The translations under genes were made by a program, and so were the position numbers. The notes under the pieces are model-generated. The model was not told the DNA's origin. It did not search any database and was given only the letters and a program-made list of their open reading frames with translations. Shown piece by piece: positions 7,516 to 17,880 of a DNA stretch of 64,000 bases. Source of the stretch: Crocosphaera watsonii WH 8501 (lineage in GTDB: Bacteria; Cyanobacteriota; Cyanobacteriia; Cyanobacteriales; Microcystaceae). The stretch is taken from assembly GCF_000167195.1 (NCBI RefSeq), contig NZ_AADV02000006.1:1-64000 (forward strand), in the 5' to 3' direction. Numbering within the stretch: the stretch's first letter is position 1; each line of letters opens with the position of its first letter.

Positions 7516-9270
7516 ATGTCTAATCACCCTCAAGACTCCTTAAATTGTGAAGCCACGCTCATTGGTCAACCAGTACCAGATTGTGAGGCCACCATTGTTG
7601 GTGATAAATCTTCTCCACCAGAATTTACACCAGCAACCAATGCCATCTTACAGGAAACACCATCTAATAGGGTTGTTGCCCTGGTTAATAAATTTCTAGC
7701 CAAAGCAGTGGAAAAAAAAGCCACTTCTATTCAGATTGAACCGGAGGCCAATTTTCTCAGCATTCGCTATGGTAAAGCGGAAATTCTCAAACCCCTTGTT
7801 GATCCTTTACCCAAAAAATTTGCCTCACCTATCCTATCTCGGTTAAAATCTATGGCTGAGTTGGAGGTTAACCAATCTCAAACTCCACAAAGAGGTCGTA
7901 TTCGCAAACGAGGGGGAGGTCGCACCATCCATTTTTTCGTACAAACTGAGGCCAGTTTGTATGGGGAAAAAATGACCATTCGTGTGGTGGATAGTGCTGT
8001 TAAACCCCCCAATTTGGAAACCTTCATTTCTGATGAAGTGATCAGACAAAACCTGGAAGAAATGATGGAGGGTTCTTCGGGATTATTATTAGTTACCAGT
8101 ACAGATACAAAAGCCCCTACACCCCTTCTTTGTAGTTTGTTCTCTCAAAATATAGCTAATCCATCAGCCATGGCCACTGTGGAAGAATCTATCAGCTATC
8201 TTCTCTCTGGTATGAGTCAAACTGAGATCGATGTTGATCAAGAACAAGATTATCATACGGTATTGCAATCCCTTCTCCAGCAAGATAAAGCCCGTATTCT
8301 AGTTGATAATCTCTCCAACCCATCGGTGGCCCGAATGGTTGCAGAAATGGCAGATAATGACCGTTTTGTTCTCACCAGTCTCAACGCTGAAGATGGCATT
8401 AGTGCCATTGCTTTATTGAGGGAAATGGTCACTCCAACTTTATTGGCAGATACTTTAATAGGAGTGGTTCATCAACATAGTCTTCCTCGTTTATGCCCTG
8501 CTTGCCGTATGATTCATGAACCGACGGCAAGGGAATTGGCTGAATTGGGTATTTCTGAGACTGATAGTTCCCAAAATAGCTTTTATCAAGCCCGTTGCCT
8601 CAAGGAGACAGAAATCGAACAGATGAGACAAAAGGGGCGAGTTTGCCGTCAATGCAACGGTGAAGGATACGATGGTTATGTCCAATTATACGAATTCCAT
8701 GCCATCACTCCAGCTTTAAGAACAGCCATTGCTCAAGGTGCCGATCTAGAACAACTCAAACAAATCTCCCGAAGGGATCAACCATCTTCTTTGAGAACGG
8801 AAGCACTTTCATTGCTTGAAGATGGGGAAATTGGTTTAAAGGAATTTGCTCAGGTGTGTCCCTCTTACGTTGATCCCTCGACTCCCACTCCCACTGAAAT
8901 ACCAATTCCCTCACCAACAGACGTAACCCAGCGTCTGGAAACAATGGAAACATTGTTAATGACTTTGACTAAAGAATTACATGATCTCAAACAAGCATTA
9001 AAAGATACTGATACTTCTTCAACTCCCACAACATCCCCACCCCCACAAACATCATCCTTTGAGGAAGCAGCAAAAGCGACTCAGATTAATGAACATATAG
9101 CCCCAAATGTTGATCTCTGTAAAGAAACAATTACTGCTAGTTCCAAGTTATACGAAGAGTTAGAAGATCCTGGAGATTGGGAGGCTTTAAAACGAGAATT
9201 AGGGTTTGCTGAAAAAGTTTCTCCAAAATTTATGCCACTTTTGACCAAGAATTTTCTGACAAATCAATAA
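7516..9270 (+). CDS. Degenerate GspE/PilB-like secretion ATPase
   Basis: Homologous in outline to type II secretion/type IV pilus assembly ATPases: an N-terminal GspE-like domain (about 50-160), an ATPase core (about 180-320), a zinc-binding tetracysteine (C327, C330, C377, C380) and a Pro/Thr-rich tail with a coiled-coil-like segment (about 460-490). The P-loop is lost: where GPTGSGKTTT is expected it reads STDTKAPTPLL (about 195-205). The Walker B region reads ARILVDNL rather than LVGEIRD. It probably does not hydrolyse ATP and may be a structural or regulatory paralogue of PilB. An IS5-like element starts at 9201, so the last 20 or so residues (after KRELG) are IS-encoded and the native C-terminus is lost. 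Confidence 0.75.
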   Translation: MSNHPQDSLNCEATLIGQPVPDCEATIVGDKSSPPEFTPATNAILQETPSNRVVALVNKFLAKAVEKKATSIQIEPEANFLSIRYGKAEILKPLVDPLPKKFASPILSRLKSMAELEVNQSQTPQRGRIRKRGGGRTIHFFVQTEASLYGEKMTIRVVDSAVKPPNLETFISDEVIRQNLEEMMEGSSGLLLVTSTDTKAPTPLLCSLFSQNIANPSAMATVEESISYLLSGMSQTEIDVDQEQDYHTVLQSLLQQDKARILVDNLSNPSVARMVAEMADNDRFVLTSLNAEDGISAIALLREMVTPTLLADTLIGVVHQHSLPRLCPACRMIHEPTARELAELGISETDSSQNSFYQARCLKETEIEQMRQKGRVCRQCNGEGYDGYVQLYEFHAITPALRTAIAQGADLEQLKQISRRDQPSSLRTEALSLLEDGEIGLKEFAQVCPSYVDPSTPTPTEIPIPSPTDVTQRLETMETLLMTLTKELHDLKQALKDTDTSSTPTTSPPPQTSSFEEAAKATQINEHIAPNVDLCKETITASSKLYEELEDPGDWEALKRELGFAEKVSPKFMPLLTKNFLTNQ

Positions 9271-10914
9271 GTTTTAGTACATAAAAATTGTTTAAAGTAT
9301 AATCAAAATTAATAAAAGGCGGTTTGACGAGTTCCCCTGTTCTATTATTAGTAAATAAGGACAAAAAAAGCGACAAAAACTGCCTCAGAAGTTTAGAAAG
9401 ATTGACAACTAAAAATGTAATAGCAATAGATGTAATGGAGGTTTCAGGGAGTTTTGTCATCACGAGATTTAGGCTAAATCTCACGAGATTTAGGCTAAAT
9501 CTTCGTTTAGCTTGTCCAAACTTTCCCTCAATAGCATTACGGAAGCATTCATCGGAGTGGGCTTGTTTCTTTTCTTCTTCACTGACATTTTTCGGAGGTC
9601 TTCCTAACTTCGGACCACTGATTCTTATCCCTCTTTCCTTACACCAATTTCTGTTTTCCCTAGTTCGATAAATTTTATCTACATGGACGGATTCGGGATA
9701 ATAGCCAAACGTTTCTTTATACTTTTCTACTTGTTCTTTTAAATGACAAGATTCATTGAAGTTTTTCCAACTTATTTTGTCTAGAAACACATAGTTATCT
9801 ACACAGCTTACTGAGAGTTTAGCTCCAAACTCTATTGGTTTTCCTGCTTTTCCCCTCACTATTGGACGAATATGCGGTTGAGTTAAACTTACAATTCTTT
9901 GAGGAACACTCTGGGTCTTATTCTCCCACATTGACTGTTGTTGTTCATAAACTTTTTTGATAGTCTCTAGACAATTTTTCTGTCTTTTACTCAGATTTTC
10001 CAGGGAAGCCCCAGCTTGAATTAAGTCTTCTATATTTCCTAAATTTTTCTTAAGGTATTTTAACTGTTTCCCGATAGCTTTTCTTCTTTCTTGATAAGAT
10101 ACTTTTCGTTTTTTAGCTACTTTTAAGTATTCCTTTCTAGCAATTATTCTAGAAGTTCTCGGCTTTTTTCTCAATTTTACTCTTAATGGTTTATAAAGAT
10201 TATCTATTATTCTTTCTGTCTCAATTCTGGCTTGATTTAATATGCCTAAATCCGTTGGGTATTTGATGTCTGCTGGCGCACAAGTCGCATCTAAAATTAG
10301 TTTACCTTTATTTTTTATTTTTTCTCCTTTTTCTTGGAGACAATCCTTTTTTTTTACTTCTTTATCACTCTTGTCTATTTCTCTTTTTACTATTTTTTTA
10401 TTGATTTTGTTTATCAATTCTCCATCAATTCTTTTCCTAAAATGAACTAGCATTGAAGATTCCAGTGGTGGCTCTTGTTGATAACAATTTAAACCTATAA
10501 AGTATTGTAGATAGGGATTTTCTCTAATCTGTTCTATAGTTTCTCTATCACTTGTTCCTAATTTTTCCTTAATAATTAATGTCCCTAATGCCATTCTAAA
10601 TAGTTTGGCTGGCGCACCTTTTTCTGCTGAAAAAAGTTTAGCATATTCTTCCTCAAAATCATCCCAAGGTATCAACTCTGCCATGATTACCCAACGATTA
10701 TTGGGGGACAATTTGCCCTCGAAAGGTAATTCAAATTTTTCTGGGGGCGGTAAAGGTTGCTCCTCTTTTCGATACATTTGTTCTTGACCAACAACTGGGA
10801 GGTGTTTCTACCAATTATAGCGGTTTGTAGCCGACAAAGCTGATCTTTTTTGCGATCGCGAATATGGGTGTAACCTTTTAAAGAATAGGGTTTTGCTTTT
10901 ATTCAGCAAACCCT
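9201..10914 (-). mobile_element. IS5-like element, copy A (complete)
   Basis: Bounded by AGGGTTTGCTGAA-type inverted repeats (9201 onward and ending at 10914), with a second inverted AAAACCCT just inside the promoter end. It matches the copy at 19205-20817 over nearly its whole length but is about 100 bp longer. Its flanks, a GspE-like gene and an unrelated coding remnant, show no convincing target duplication. Confidence 0.85.
9230..10777 (-). CDS. IS5/IS1182-type transposase
   Basis: A 515-residue DDE transposase with an N-terminal DUF772-like domain (KLFRMALGTLIIKEKLGTSDRETIEQI, about 60-90), a Lys-rich variable centre, and a C-terminal DDE domain (LDATCAP; VHVDKIYRTREN; AIEGKFGQAKRRFSLNLV). 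The reading frame is uninterrupted. A 21-bp tandem duplication in the gene adds an extra RFSLNLV relative to copy B just after the catalytic Glu region, which could impair activity. The C-terminal 30 residues lie in a segment deleted from copy B. Confidence 0.85.
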   Translation of the reverse strand: MYRKEEQPLPPPEKFELPFEGKLSPNNRWVIMAELIPWDDFEEEYAKLFSAEKGAPAKLFRMALGTLIIKEKLGTSDRETIEQIRENPYLQYFIGLNCYQQEPPLESSMLVHFRKRIDGELINKINKKIVKREIDKSDKEVKKKDCLQEKGEKIKNKGKLILDATCAPADIKYPTDLGILNQARIETERIIDNLYKPLRVKLRKKPRTSRIIARKEYLKVAKKRKVSYQERRKAIGKQLKYLKKNLGNIEDLIQAGASLENLSKRQKNCLETIKKVYEQQQSMWENKTQSVPQRIVSLTQPHIRPIVRGKAGKPIEFGAKLSVSCVDNYVFLDKISWKNFNESCHLKEQVEKYKETFGYYPESVHVDKIYRTRENRNWCKERGIRISGPKLGRPPKNVSEEEKKQAHSDECFRNAIEGKFGQAKRRFSLNLVRFSLNLVMTKLPETSITSIAITFLVVNLSKLLRQFLSLFLSLFTNNRTGELVKPPFINFDYTLNNFYVLKLIDLSENSWSKVA

Positions 10915-11100
10915 AAATATACAGATGAAGAAGGTCGTAAAATGATCGCAAGTGTTGGTTATACTGCCGATTTAACTGACTATAATCTTAGTTTAGATGA
11001 TACACCTTTTGCCATTGAAGTTAACGGGGAACAAATGACTTCTGGTCAAGGAAAAACCGATGGAACCGATGAGGTTGATCTTGTTCCTGCTGGTAGTTAA
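10915..11100 (+). pseudogene. Orphan C-terminal coding remnant
   Basis: Directly after the IS5-like right end an open frame of about 60 codons reads ...KYTDEEGRKMIASVGYTADL and ends LVPAGS with a TAA at 11098-11100. An internal ATG at 10942 could serve as a start. Codon use looks protein-like. I do not recognise the family. It is not in frame with the GspE-like gene on the other side of the element and is probably the tail of another gene whose 5' part was lost. Confidence 0.45.
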
Positions 11101-11277
11101 TTAAACTTCTTCGTAACTCAAAAAATTGTTGAATAACAGAGGGGAATCTTATACCCTCTATTATTTAGTATTAACTATTAACTATTAATTATTAATTATT
11201 CGGTAAGGAATTTTGGTAAGATATGTTAAATTATCCCCCAATTATTGTTGTACAAGCCATGACATAACATAAAATAT

Positions 11278-12537
11278 CTACTTTGAACCTTTATCTATTT
11301 TTTCCGAAGATTTGAAAGAGTTATTATTGTCTTGATGATGGTATTTTTGAGAATCTATTTGATTTTTCTCCGACAAATTAATAGGTTCTTTAACCCAAGA
11401 AAAACGAGTGGGAATAGGAGTGCGAGGTACAGCTTGTAACCCTTGTAACATATCTGATAGGTGGAGTCCTTCTAGTTTGGCTTCTTTGAGTTTGTGCCAG
11501 ACAGAACGAGACATCAACAAAGTATTTTCAATGGGACTTGCCCCCAATTTTTCTAGATATTCTTCCCGTTCATGCTGATAGTCTGCTGAGATCAACTCTA
11601 AACCTTGACTAGGAAATTTTTGGACGATTTGTGCCATTTGTGCCAACAACTTTGGATAAAGCCAAGTATAGGCAGGATGGACAATCAACTGTGCCTGATG
11701 AGGTTGAGAACCATTTTTAGATAGGGTTAATTTGAAATAACCGATCGCTGCTTTTCTTTGGGGTTCAAAAACATAGCCCTGGGCGACTTCTGTTTGATTA
11801 AGCCACTGCTGCCATTTTGAACATAATCCCATCAAAAAATGAGTTTTAAAATCTTGTGAGTTGCGATCAAAAACCTGCCTTAATAACGGAGGCATAGAAA
11901 CACAGTCTAACTGATATAATAATTGCGCATCTGCATTACTCACTGGCAGTAAATTGGGCAATTCTGAATTCTGTTGGGCTAGGGTTTGTAATAATGTAGG
12001 TTCTAGTAACCAATAGGTTAATTGGGCTAAGGGTTGAAAGCCATTTTGCCGATATAAGGCTAAGGTATTCTTTTCATTGATATTAACCTCCAAAACCCAA
12101 GTTCTGGCTTCCCAGACGGCTTCTAAACAATAGCGTAATAACTGAGATCCTACACCCTTAGGGTTGGTTAATAGCTCAGGTTGTCCTTGATCACAAGCCA
12201 CCATAACCTTTTCTACACGCCAGGTACTCCGTCCCATGTTGAAAGGGGAAATATGGATAAATCCTTTTAACCGTTTTAGTCGTGGATCTGATTGTTGGGG
12301 TGACTCTGCTACATAGACACGAAAATGATCTCTAAGACTGTTGGGGAACCAGCTAAGAAACTTGAGAACCCCAAACCAACGTTTGGTTTGTTGTAATTGT
12401 TCTGCAAAAGAAACCGAATTTGGGGCAGTCTGGTTAGTCTCTGTGGTAATACCTTCTAACCAGTCAAGATCCCGATATTGGACGGGACGGATCAATACTT
12501 TGGGATAATTATCAGAAGATGCTGTCATGAATCGCAC
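11278..12537 (-). CDS. GNAT-family N-acetyltransferase
   Basis: A 419-residue protein with an N-terminal acetyltransferase domain. The region VEKVMVACDQGQPELLTNPKGVGSQLLRYCLEAV (about 105-140) carries the acetyl-CoA-binding loop, followed by the typical beta-strand/helix VLEVNINEKNTLALYRQNGFQPL. The second half may be a degenerate second GNAT fold (AIGYFKLTL... ISADYQHEREEYLEKLGA). The tail is polar and low-complexity. The likely start is Met4 (MTASS). The substrate is unknown. It is not in an operon. Confidence 0.75.
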   Translation of the reverse strand: MRFMTASSDNYPKVLIRPVQYRDLDWLEGITTETNQTAPNSVSFAEQLQQTKRWFGVLKFLSWFPNSLRDHFRVYVAESPQQSDPRLKRLKGFIHISPFNMGRSTWRVEKVMVACDQGQPELLTNPKGVGSQLLRYCLEAVWEARTWVLEVNINEKNTLALYRQNGFQPLAQLTYWLLEPTLLQTLAQQNSELPNLLPVSNADAQLLYQLDCVSMPPLLRQVFDRNSQDFKTHFLMGLCSKWQQWLNQTEVAQGYVFEPQRKAAIGYFKLTLSKNGSQPHQAQLIVHPAYTWLYPKLLAQMAQIVQKFPSQGLELISADYQHEREEYLEKLGASPIENTLLMSRSVWHKLKEAKLEGLHLSDMLQGLQAVPRTPIPTRFSWVKEPINLSEKNQIDSQKYHHQDNNNSFKSSEKIDKGSK

Positions 12538-12647
12538 TGGGAAGTGGGTCGCCTACTTTCTATCTTAACCATTTTTAGGGATTTCTTGTTTAATTTAGAC
12601 CCCGTAGTTCACGACAGGGTCCGATCTAGGGTAGGCTAAGGGAGTAA

Positions 12648-12922
12648 TTGACCCTCCACTGCCCTTATGGCGAGTGGATTCTTGGTTCAACAAGTCCACT
12701 TAGACCCGTGTACCTTGCGATTCTTAGTCCAGAGGTGGTTCTTTCCCCAAGCGTTACTTTTCGTGCGCCCCACGATAATGGATAAAACCCCATATCTTTG
12801 ATTGCCAAGGCACAGCGTCAGTAGATCACTTGCGTCAGTTTGAGACAAGCGATCGCCCCGTCTGAGGTTCCCTCAGACATAGGGACGGAGCAAGAAGGAC
12901 GGGGCTTTAAACCCAATTTTTT
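12648..12922 (-). mobile_element. Internally deleted IS200/IS605 element: left end, TnpB C-terminus and omega-RNA/right end
   Basis: Reading the minus strand, a left-end motif (GGGTTTAAAGCCCCGTCC, 12895-12914) is followed by a TnpB-like C-terminal frame containing RKVTLGERTTSGLR and GLSGLVEPRIHSP, stopping at 12665-12667. It then forms a stem (CCACTCGCC...GGGCAGTGG) and ends GGAGGGTCAA near 12648. A stop codon followed by this hairpin and terminal GTCAA is the usual layout of a TnpB omega-RNA and right end. The nuclease core is gone. It may still be transcribed as a solo guide RNA. Confidence 0.6.
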
Positions 12923-13079
12923 GGTAATTTCTTGACCTTTAGGATTAATTGGGTTTGAATGAAGGGTAATAGATATATTTTTACCCTGAACTAATATACT
13001 TTATTATTAATGGCTAGTCTCCCATAAAACACCTTGACTATAAATCTGTTTACTTTATCTTAATTCTAATGATCAGGAC

Positions 13080-13982
13080 ATGCGCATCCTTATTTACTCG
13101 TATAATTATCATCCCGAACCCATTGGTATTGCCCCTCTAATGACAGAGTTAGCCGAGGGTTTAGTTAAGAAAGGACATAATGTGCGAGTTGTTACCGCTA
13201 TGCCCTGGTATCCCAATAGTGAAATTGCTCCAGAGTATCAGGGTAAATTGTATCTTACTGAAAATTGTAATGGCGTGAAAATTCAACGGAGTTTTGTCTG
13301 GATATCTCGTGAAAGAAATTTTTAAAATCGGGCTTTGTTCGAGATTAGTTTTGTTTTTTTAAGTTTTTTCCAGGTTTTAAAAGGTTCTCGTCCTGATGTT
13401 ATTTTTTTGACAATTCCTGGTCTGCCAGTCTGTGTTCCAGCAGCTATTCTTAGTTGGTTATATCGAACACCCATTGTTCTCAATTTACAAGATATTCTAC
13501 CTGATGCAGCCGTTCATGTGGGCTTAATTCGTAATCCTAAAATGATTCGCTTGTTTACATGGTTGGAAAAGTTTGCTTATAAAACAGCGAGAAAAATTAG
13601 TGTAATTAGTGATGGGTTCACCGAAAACCTTTTAGAGAAGAAAGTTTCTAAAGAGAAAATTATAGAAATTCCTAATTGGGTAGATATTAACTTTATTAAA
13701 CCTCTTGAAAAAGAAGATAATTACTTCCGCAAAGAAAATAATTTAGATGATAAATTTGTCGTTCTCTATTCGGGGAATATTGCCCTAACTCAACCATTAG
13801 AAATTTTAATAGATGCAGCCGTTAAGTTAAATCATCTTGATAATTTGGCTGTTGTTATTGTGGGTAAACAAGAAGCACTGGAAAGGCTAGAAAAGTACTC
13901 TTGTGGAAAAAAAGCTACCAATGTCATTTTAAAACCGTTTCAACCTAGACATAAATTACCTGAAATGTTGGCAGCCGCTAAT
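13080..13982 (+). pseudogene. WcaI-type family 4 glycosyltransferase, nonsense codon and 3' truncation
   Basis: Starts MRILIYSYNYHPEPIGIAP and continues with the GT4 pattern for exopolysaccharide or LPS synthesis (ELAEGLVKKGHNVRVVT; VLNLQDILPDAAV; VVLYSGNIALTQPLE). An in-frame TAA at 13323-13325 interrupts ISRERNF*NRALFEISFVFL; the same frame continues, so a single AAA-to-TAA change explains it. The gene is then cut at ...KLPEMLAAAN by the left end of an IS1380 element at 13983, losing the C-terminal nucleotide-sugar-binding part. No coding sequence on the far side of that element resembles the missing part. Confidence 0.85.
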
Positions 13983-15978
13983 CCCGGATTTCTCACAAAT
14001 TAATTTGAAAGCCCAATCCAGAGATGAAAAATGATGATTTTTAGGACTAATAGAAATTTTGAATATAGATGAATAAAAAAATTGACTTTGATTATCCAAA
14101 AATTGAGTTTAAGAGGGAATAATTATATTAACTTTTGATTTTCTCCACTATAAATAAGACTAAATGAAAGTATCAGTCAGTCAACAACTTATGATAGATA
14201 TCTTTTTTAAAAAACAACTTATTCTACTTATCCAGTATTAGGAATAGTTTTAATTCTTTTGTTAGCAATAGACAAAATATCTTGATAAGGACAAGCACTA
14301 GCTATAGCGATAATAATTCTTCTACAACTAATCTTTATTCTGGCTCCCAACTTAAGAAGATTTAGACGTATTCTTCCCACAGTTGCTTTAGCCAATGAAG
14401 TTTTTTTTAAACAGTGTTGACGAAAAGCATTTATGAGAACATAAGCCCAGGAATCTATCCATAATCTTAGTTGATTACTTTGAAATGTTTGAGTTGAAGT
14501 TCTATCAGCTAACAAGTCTAATTGTTGTTCTTTAATCCGATTTTCCATCTCGCCTCTCGGACAGTATTTTTTTGTATAAAGTTTTGAGGGTGGAATTTTT
14601 GAAGCGGGCAAAGATGTCACCACATGGCGCATTTTTAAGCCATCACTTCCATAACAAATTTTTGTCACTACTCTTCTTTGACAACTCCATGACTTTTCTG
14701 TTTTATAACTAATAGAGCGATACCAAGTAGAAATTGGTACTAATTTTTTAACTTCTTCTAAATCTTCTTTTTTCTGAAATAAACTATCCATTAATTCAGT
14801 TATTGGAGCTAGTTTTTTTTCATATTCATGTTTGGCTTTTTCAATTACATCATCCGCTCGTAACTTAAGAACGCCATTTGTTCCCATAGCTATAACATAA
14901 TCAACTAAAGGCTAATTTTCACAAAAATAGAAGATTTCTTCACGGGCATAGGCACTATCACCCCTAACTAGGATATGAGTCTCTGACCATTTTTCTCTAA
15001 TTAGTCCGATAATTCTTTGTAATTCGTCTAAGGCTCCATCGGCTGGATCTACATTAGATGAACGAAGTTTAGCAACTAATAAATGATGCCCACAGAAAAT
15101 ATATAAAGGAGCATAACATACTCCGTGATAATAACTATTAAAAAATGCCCCTTCTTGATTACCATGTACTTGGTCATCCGTGACATCCATATCTAATATA
15201 ATACTTAAGGGAGGTTTTTTATAAGACTCTAAAAAAAATTCGACAAAAGATTTTTCAATGGCTTCAAAGTTGGGTTCTATTTTATGATAACGACTCGTTT
15301 TTTGGTCGAGAATAGTCTCAGGACAATATTCCAATCTATTAATTGTACTTTTTCCAGCTAACCATCCCTTTTTATCTTCAAGTTTATTAAGCTTTTCTAA
15401 AGCGATCTTAAGGGCAGGATCGTGACGTAATTTATCATGGTCATTGACATCTTCATAGCCTAAAATAATTCCATAAAGCCTTTGTGCTAATAACTCATGA
15501 ACGGAATGATCTACATAAGATTGATGACGATGATCTTGAAAACAGTTACCAAACTTCTCGGTAATTCCCAGTTTTTTATCCAACTCAGCTATCCAGACAA
15601 TCCCCGCATCTGAAGTGATTAGTCCCCCATCAAAATTAGCGATTATTTCTTTTCCTTTCTGTTTACTAAAGTTGATTACTTGACGAGGGGTTCGGGGATA
15701 ACCGGGACTCATTAAATCAGTTTAAGGTAAATTGCTTTAATAATTAAATTATAGCATATTTTATTCTAACAATCTAGTACTATTAGAGATTTTATTAATA
15801 ATTTTTTTGGAAAAATGAGTGATTGATTTATCTTTTCATCTTTGTCTAATTCGGGTTGATTTTAACTTAAAATCTGACAACAGACTGTTGGTTGGGGAAA
15901 TCTGCGACCGCTCTGTTCAAACCCACTTCCTGTAAGGCTTCTGTGTTTGGCGATCGCAGATTTTGTGAGAAATTCGGG
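13983..15978 (-). mobile_element. IS1380-family element, copy A
   Basis: A 1996-bp element with ends CCCGGATTTCTCACAAA (left) and TTTTGTGAGAAATTCGGG (right). The flanking tetramers differ (TAAT at 13979-13982, TTAA at 15979-15982), so the two flanks do not come from one simple insertion. The transposase has an amber codon. Confidence 0.88.
14228..15712 (-). pseudogene. IS1380 transposase, amber mutant
   Basis: DDE transposase of about 494 residues opening MSPGYPRTPRQVINFSKQKG. The three acidic positions are visible in FDGGLITSDAG, LDMDVTDDQVHG and VRGDSAYAREE, and the typical LGYEDVNDHDKLRHDP is present. At 14909-14911 a TAG replaces the CAG found in copies B and C (CEN*PLVDYVIAMG), splitting the frame; both halves remain in the same frame. 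Unless suppressed, no full transposase is made. Confidence 0.9.
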
Positions 15979-15997
15979 TTAAGAGGCGTGGTAAAAA

Positions 15998-17144
15998 ATG
16001 AATAGTATTCCTGATGCAACAAGATTAACTGCTTTTACAAAAAAATTTAAATCAAATCAATTATCTTTGTTAGTTATGGGTTGCAGTTTGGCCACCATAA
16101 CGACTATTAGTCTTTTTTATGGTTTAACTCGTCCTTGTGTTTTTGGTGAATGTCCACAAATTAATCAAGCAGAACAAATTTATGAACAGACTGAAATTTT
16201 ATCAAAAAATAATGTTAGTGATGCTGAAATAACTTTAGTAAAAACTAATTTAGAATTAGCCATTAATTTATTACACGACATTCCTTTTTGGTCTAACTAT
16301 CATCAAGAATCTTCTCAACTCAAGAATCAATATCAACAACAATTAGACGATATTTTATTACTCGAATCTGCTATAAATCAAAAAAGCAAAGCACTATTAT
16401 CATTATCCTTATCAGAATCATCTCCTTTATCACTTTCACAACTAGAAGCACTTAAACAAGAATTTCAGGCGGCGATCGCCCAGATAAAATTAATTCAGAA
16501 TAATGAATTTTTAGAGGAAGTAAAAAATCAGAAATATAAAGAATACTCAAATAATATCCAACTAATTAATCAAAGGATAGTAAAAGAAAAACGAGCGTTC
16601 AAAAGCCTAGAACAAGCAAAATCAGGGGCATTATTAGCTCAAAATAGAGAAAATACTGCCAACAATGTAAGCAGTTTAGAATTAGTATATAATAGTTGGA
16701 CAAAATCTATAAAAAGCTTACAAGACATACCAATAGAAACAACTGTTTATCAGGAATCTCGTACTCTTTTACAGAGCTATATATTCAGGAAAAATAGAAT
16801 TGAGAAACGGAAAAAACAAGAAAATTTAGCCTTAGAAATGTATGAGGAAGCTAATAAATATGCTAAACTAGCTGAGAAATCAGAAAAAAGTAACCAATTG
16901 TTACAAGCAGTTAACTATTGGAATATGGCTACACTCCATATCAATAAAGTCCCTCAAAATACCTTTAAGTGGAATGAAATTCAACCCTTAACATCGACTT
17001 ATAAAATATAATTAGCTCAAGCTCAAAATAAATTCAATAAAAGTAGAGAATTAAATAAAATATCATCAGAGTTAGATGCAATGTGTAAGACTAAAGAGCC
17101 AATATGTAACTATGATATCACCGAAAAAATAATCAGAATTAGAC
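15998..17144 (+). pseudogene. Membrane-anchored coiled-coil hypothetical protein, nonsense codon and IS630 insertion
   Basis: An N-terminal cytoplasmic tail, one membrane segment (about 25-48, LLVMGCSLATITTISLFYGL) and a long Gln/Glu/Lys-rich helical region with repeated 60-70-residue units (AEQIYEQTEILSK; LELAINLLHDIPF; ALEMYEEANKYAK). An in-frame TAA at 17009-17011 follows STYKI, and the same frame continues LAQAQNKFNKSRELNKISS up to the IS630 insertion at TA 17145-17146. Joining the flanks without the IS would add about 11 residues to a stop at 18557-18559. The family is unknown to me; a helical TPR-like periplasmic or cytoplasmic domain is a guess. Confidence 0.6.
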
Positions 17145-17174
17145 TAGTGCAGCTTAGCAAAAATAATCCACCAG

Positions 17175-17816
17175 TCAGTTATGATCTTTAAAGCCCTTAA
17201 ATTTCCAAACGAACGGCTTAGCAAAATGTTGATTAAAGTAATCAATAAAATTGAGAATTTTTTGGGATAGTTCTTCAGTTGAACGGACAGTAATTCTTTT
17301 GAGTAAACGCCGGACTAAGATCGAAAACCAACACTCAATTTGATTAAGCCACGATGTATGTTTGGGAATATAAACAAAGCGAATTCGATGAGATTCATCT
17401 GATAAAAAATCTGCTCTGCTGTCCATAGATTGCAAAATCCCCTCCTTTCCTTTTCTCCCCAAATCAATAGTAATTCCACAGCTTTCTGCTACTAATTTGA
17501 CTAAGCTTTCCGATTTATGAGTGTTGAGTTTATCTACAATAAAAATCCATTCTGCTTTTTCATCAATCTTAATCGTTCTCTGGATATGTTCAGAAAAATC
17601 TTGTTCTGTTCTTGTCGGTCCAATAAAGGGACTAACAACTTTTCCTCTTGCCACATCCCAGTTCGCAATCAAGCTTAAAGTTCCGTGTCTTTCATATTCA
17701 AATTCGATTTTTTCTACTTGTTTAGGCTTGATTCTTTTGTTCGGAAATAATCTCTCAAGAGCTTGAATCCCTGTCATTTCATCTGTACTAATTAAATGAA
17801 TTCCTTGTTCTAACAA
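17175..17816 (-). CDS. IS630 transposase orfB (DDE domain)
   Basis: Catalytic half of the transposase. It has the conserved acidic residues in STDEMTG, FIVDKLNTHKS and LNQIECWFS (the D-D-E triad of the family). It is read as the continuation of orfA after a shift at the T6A5 tract, where frame B reads KEATLQPHLVRYWLNAKIDDP before this ORF's first Met. Intact in this copy. Confidence 0.92.
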   Translation of the reverse strand: MLEQGIHLISTDEMTGIQALERLFPNKRIKPKQVEKIEFEYERHGTLSLIANWDVARGKVVSPFIGPTRTEQDFSEHIQRTIKIDEKAEWIFIVDKLNTHKSESLVKLVAESCGITIDLGRKGKEGILQSMDSRADFLSDESHRIRFVYIPKHTSWLNQIECWFSILVRRLLKRITVRSTEELSQKILNFIDYFNQHFAKPFVWKFKGFKDHN

Positions 17817-17880
17817 AGTTTTAGCTTCTTGATGAAGTTCACAGATATATTTGACTTGCTTTTTAAATTTTAAGGGATCA

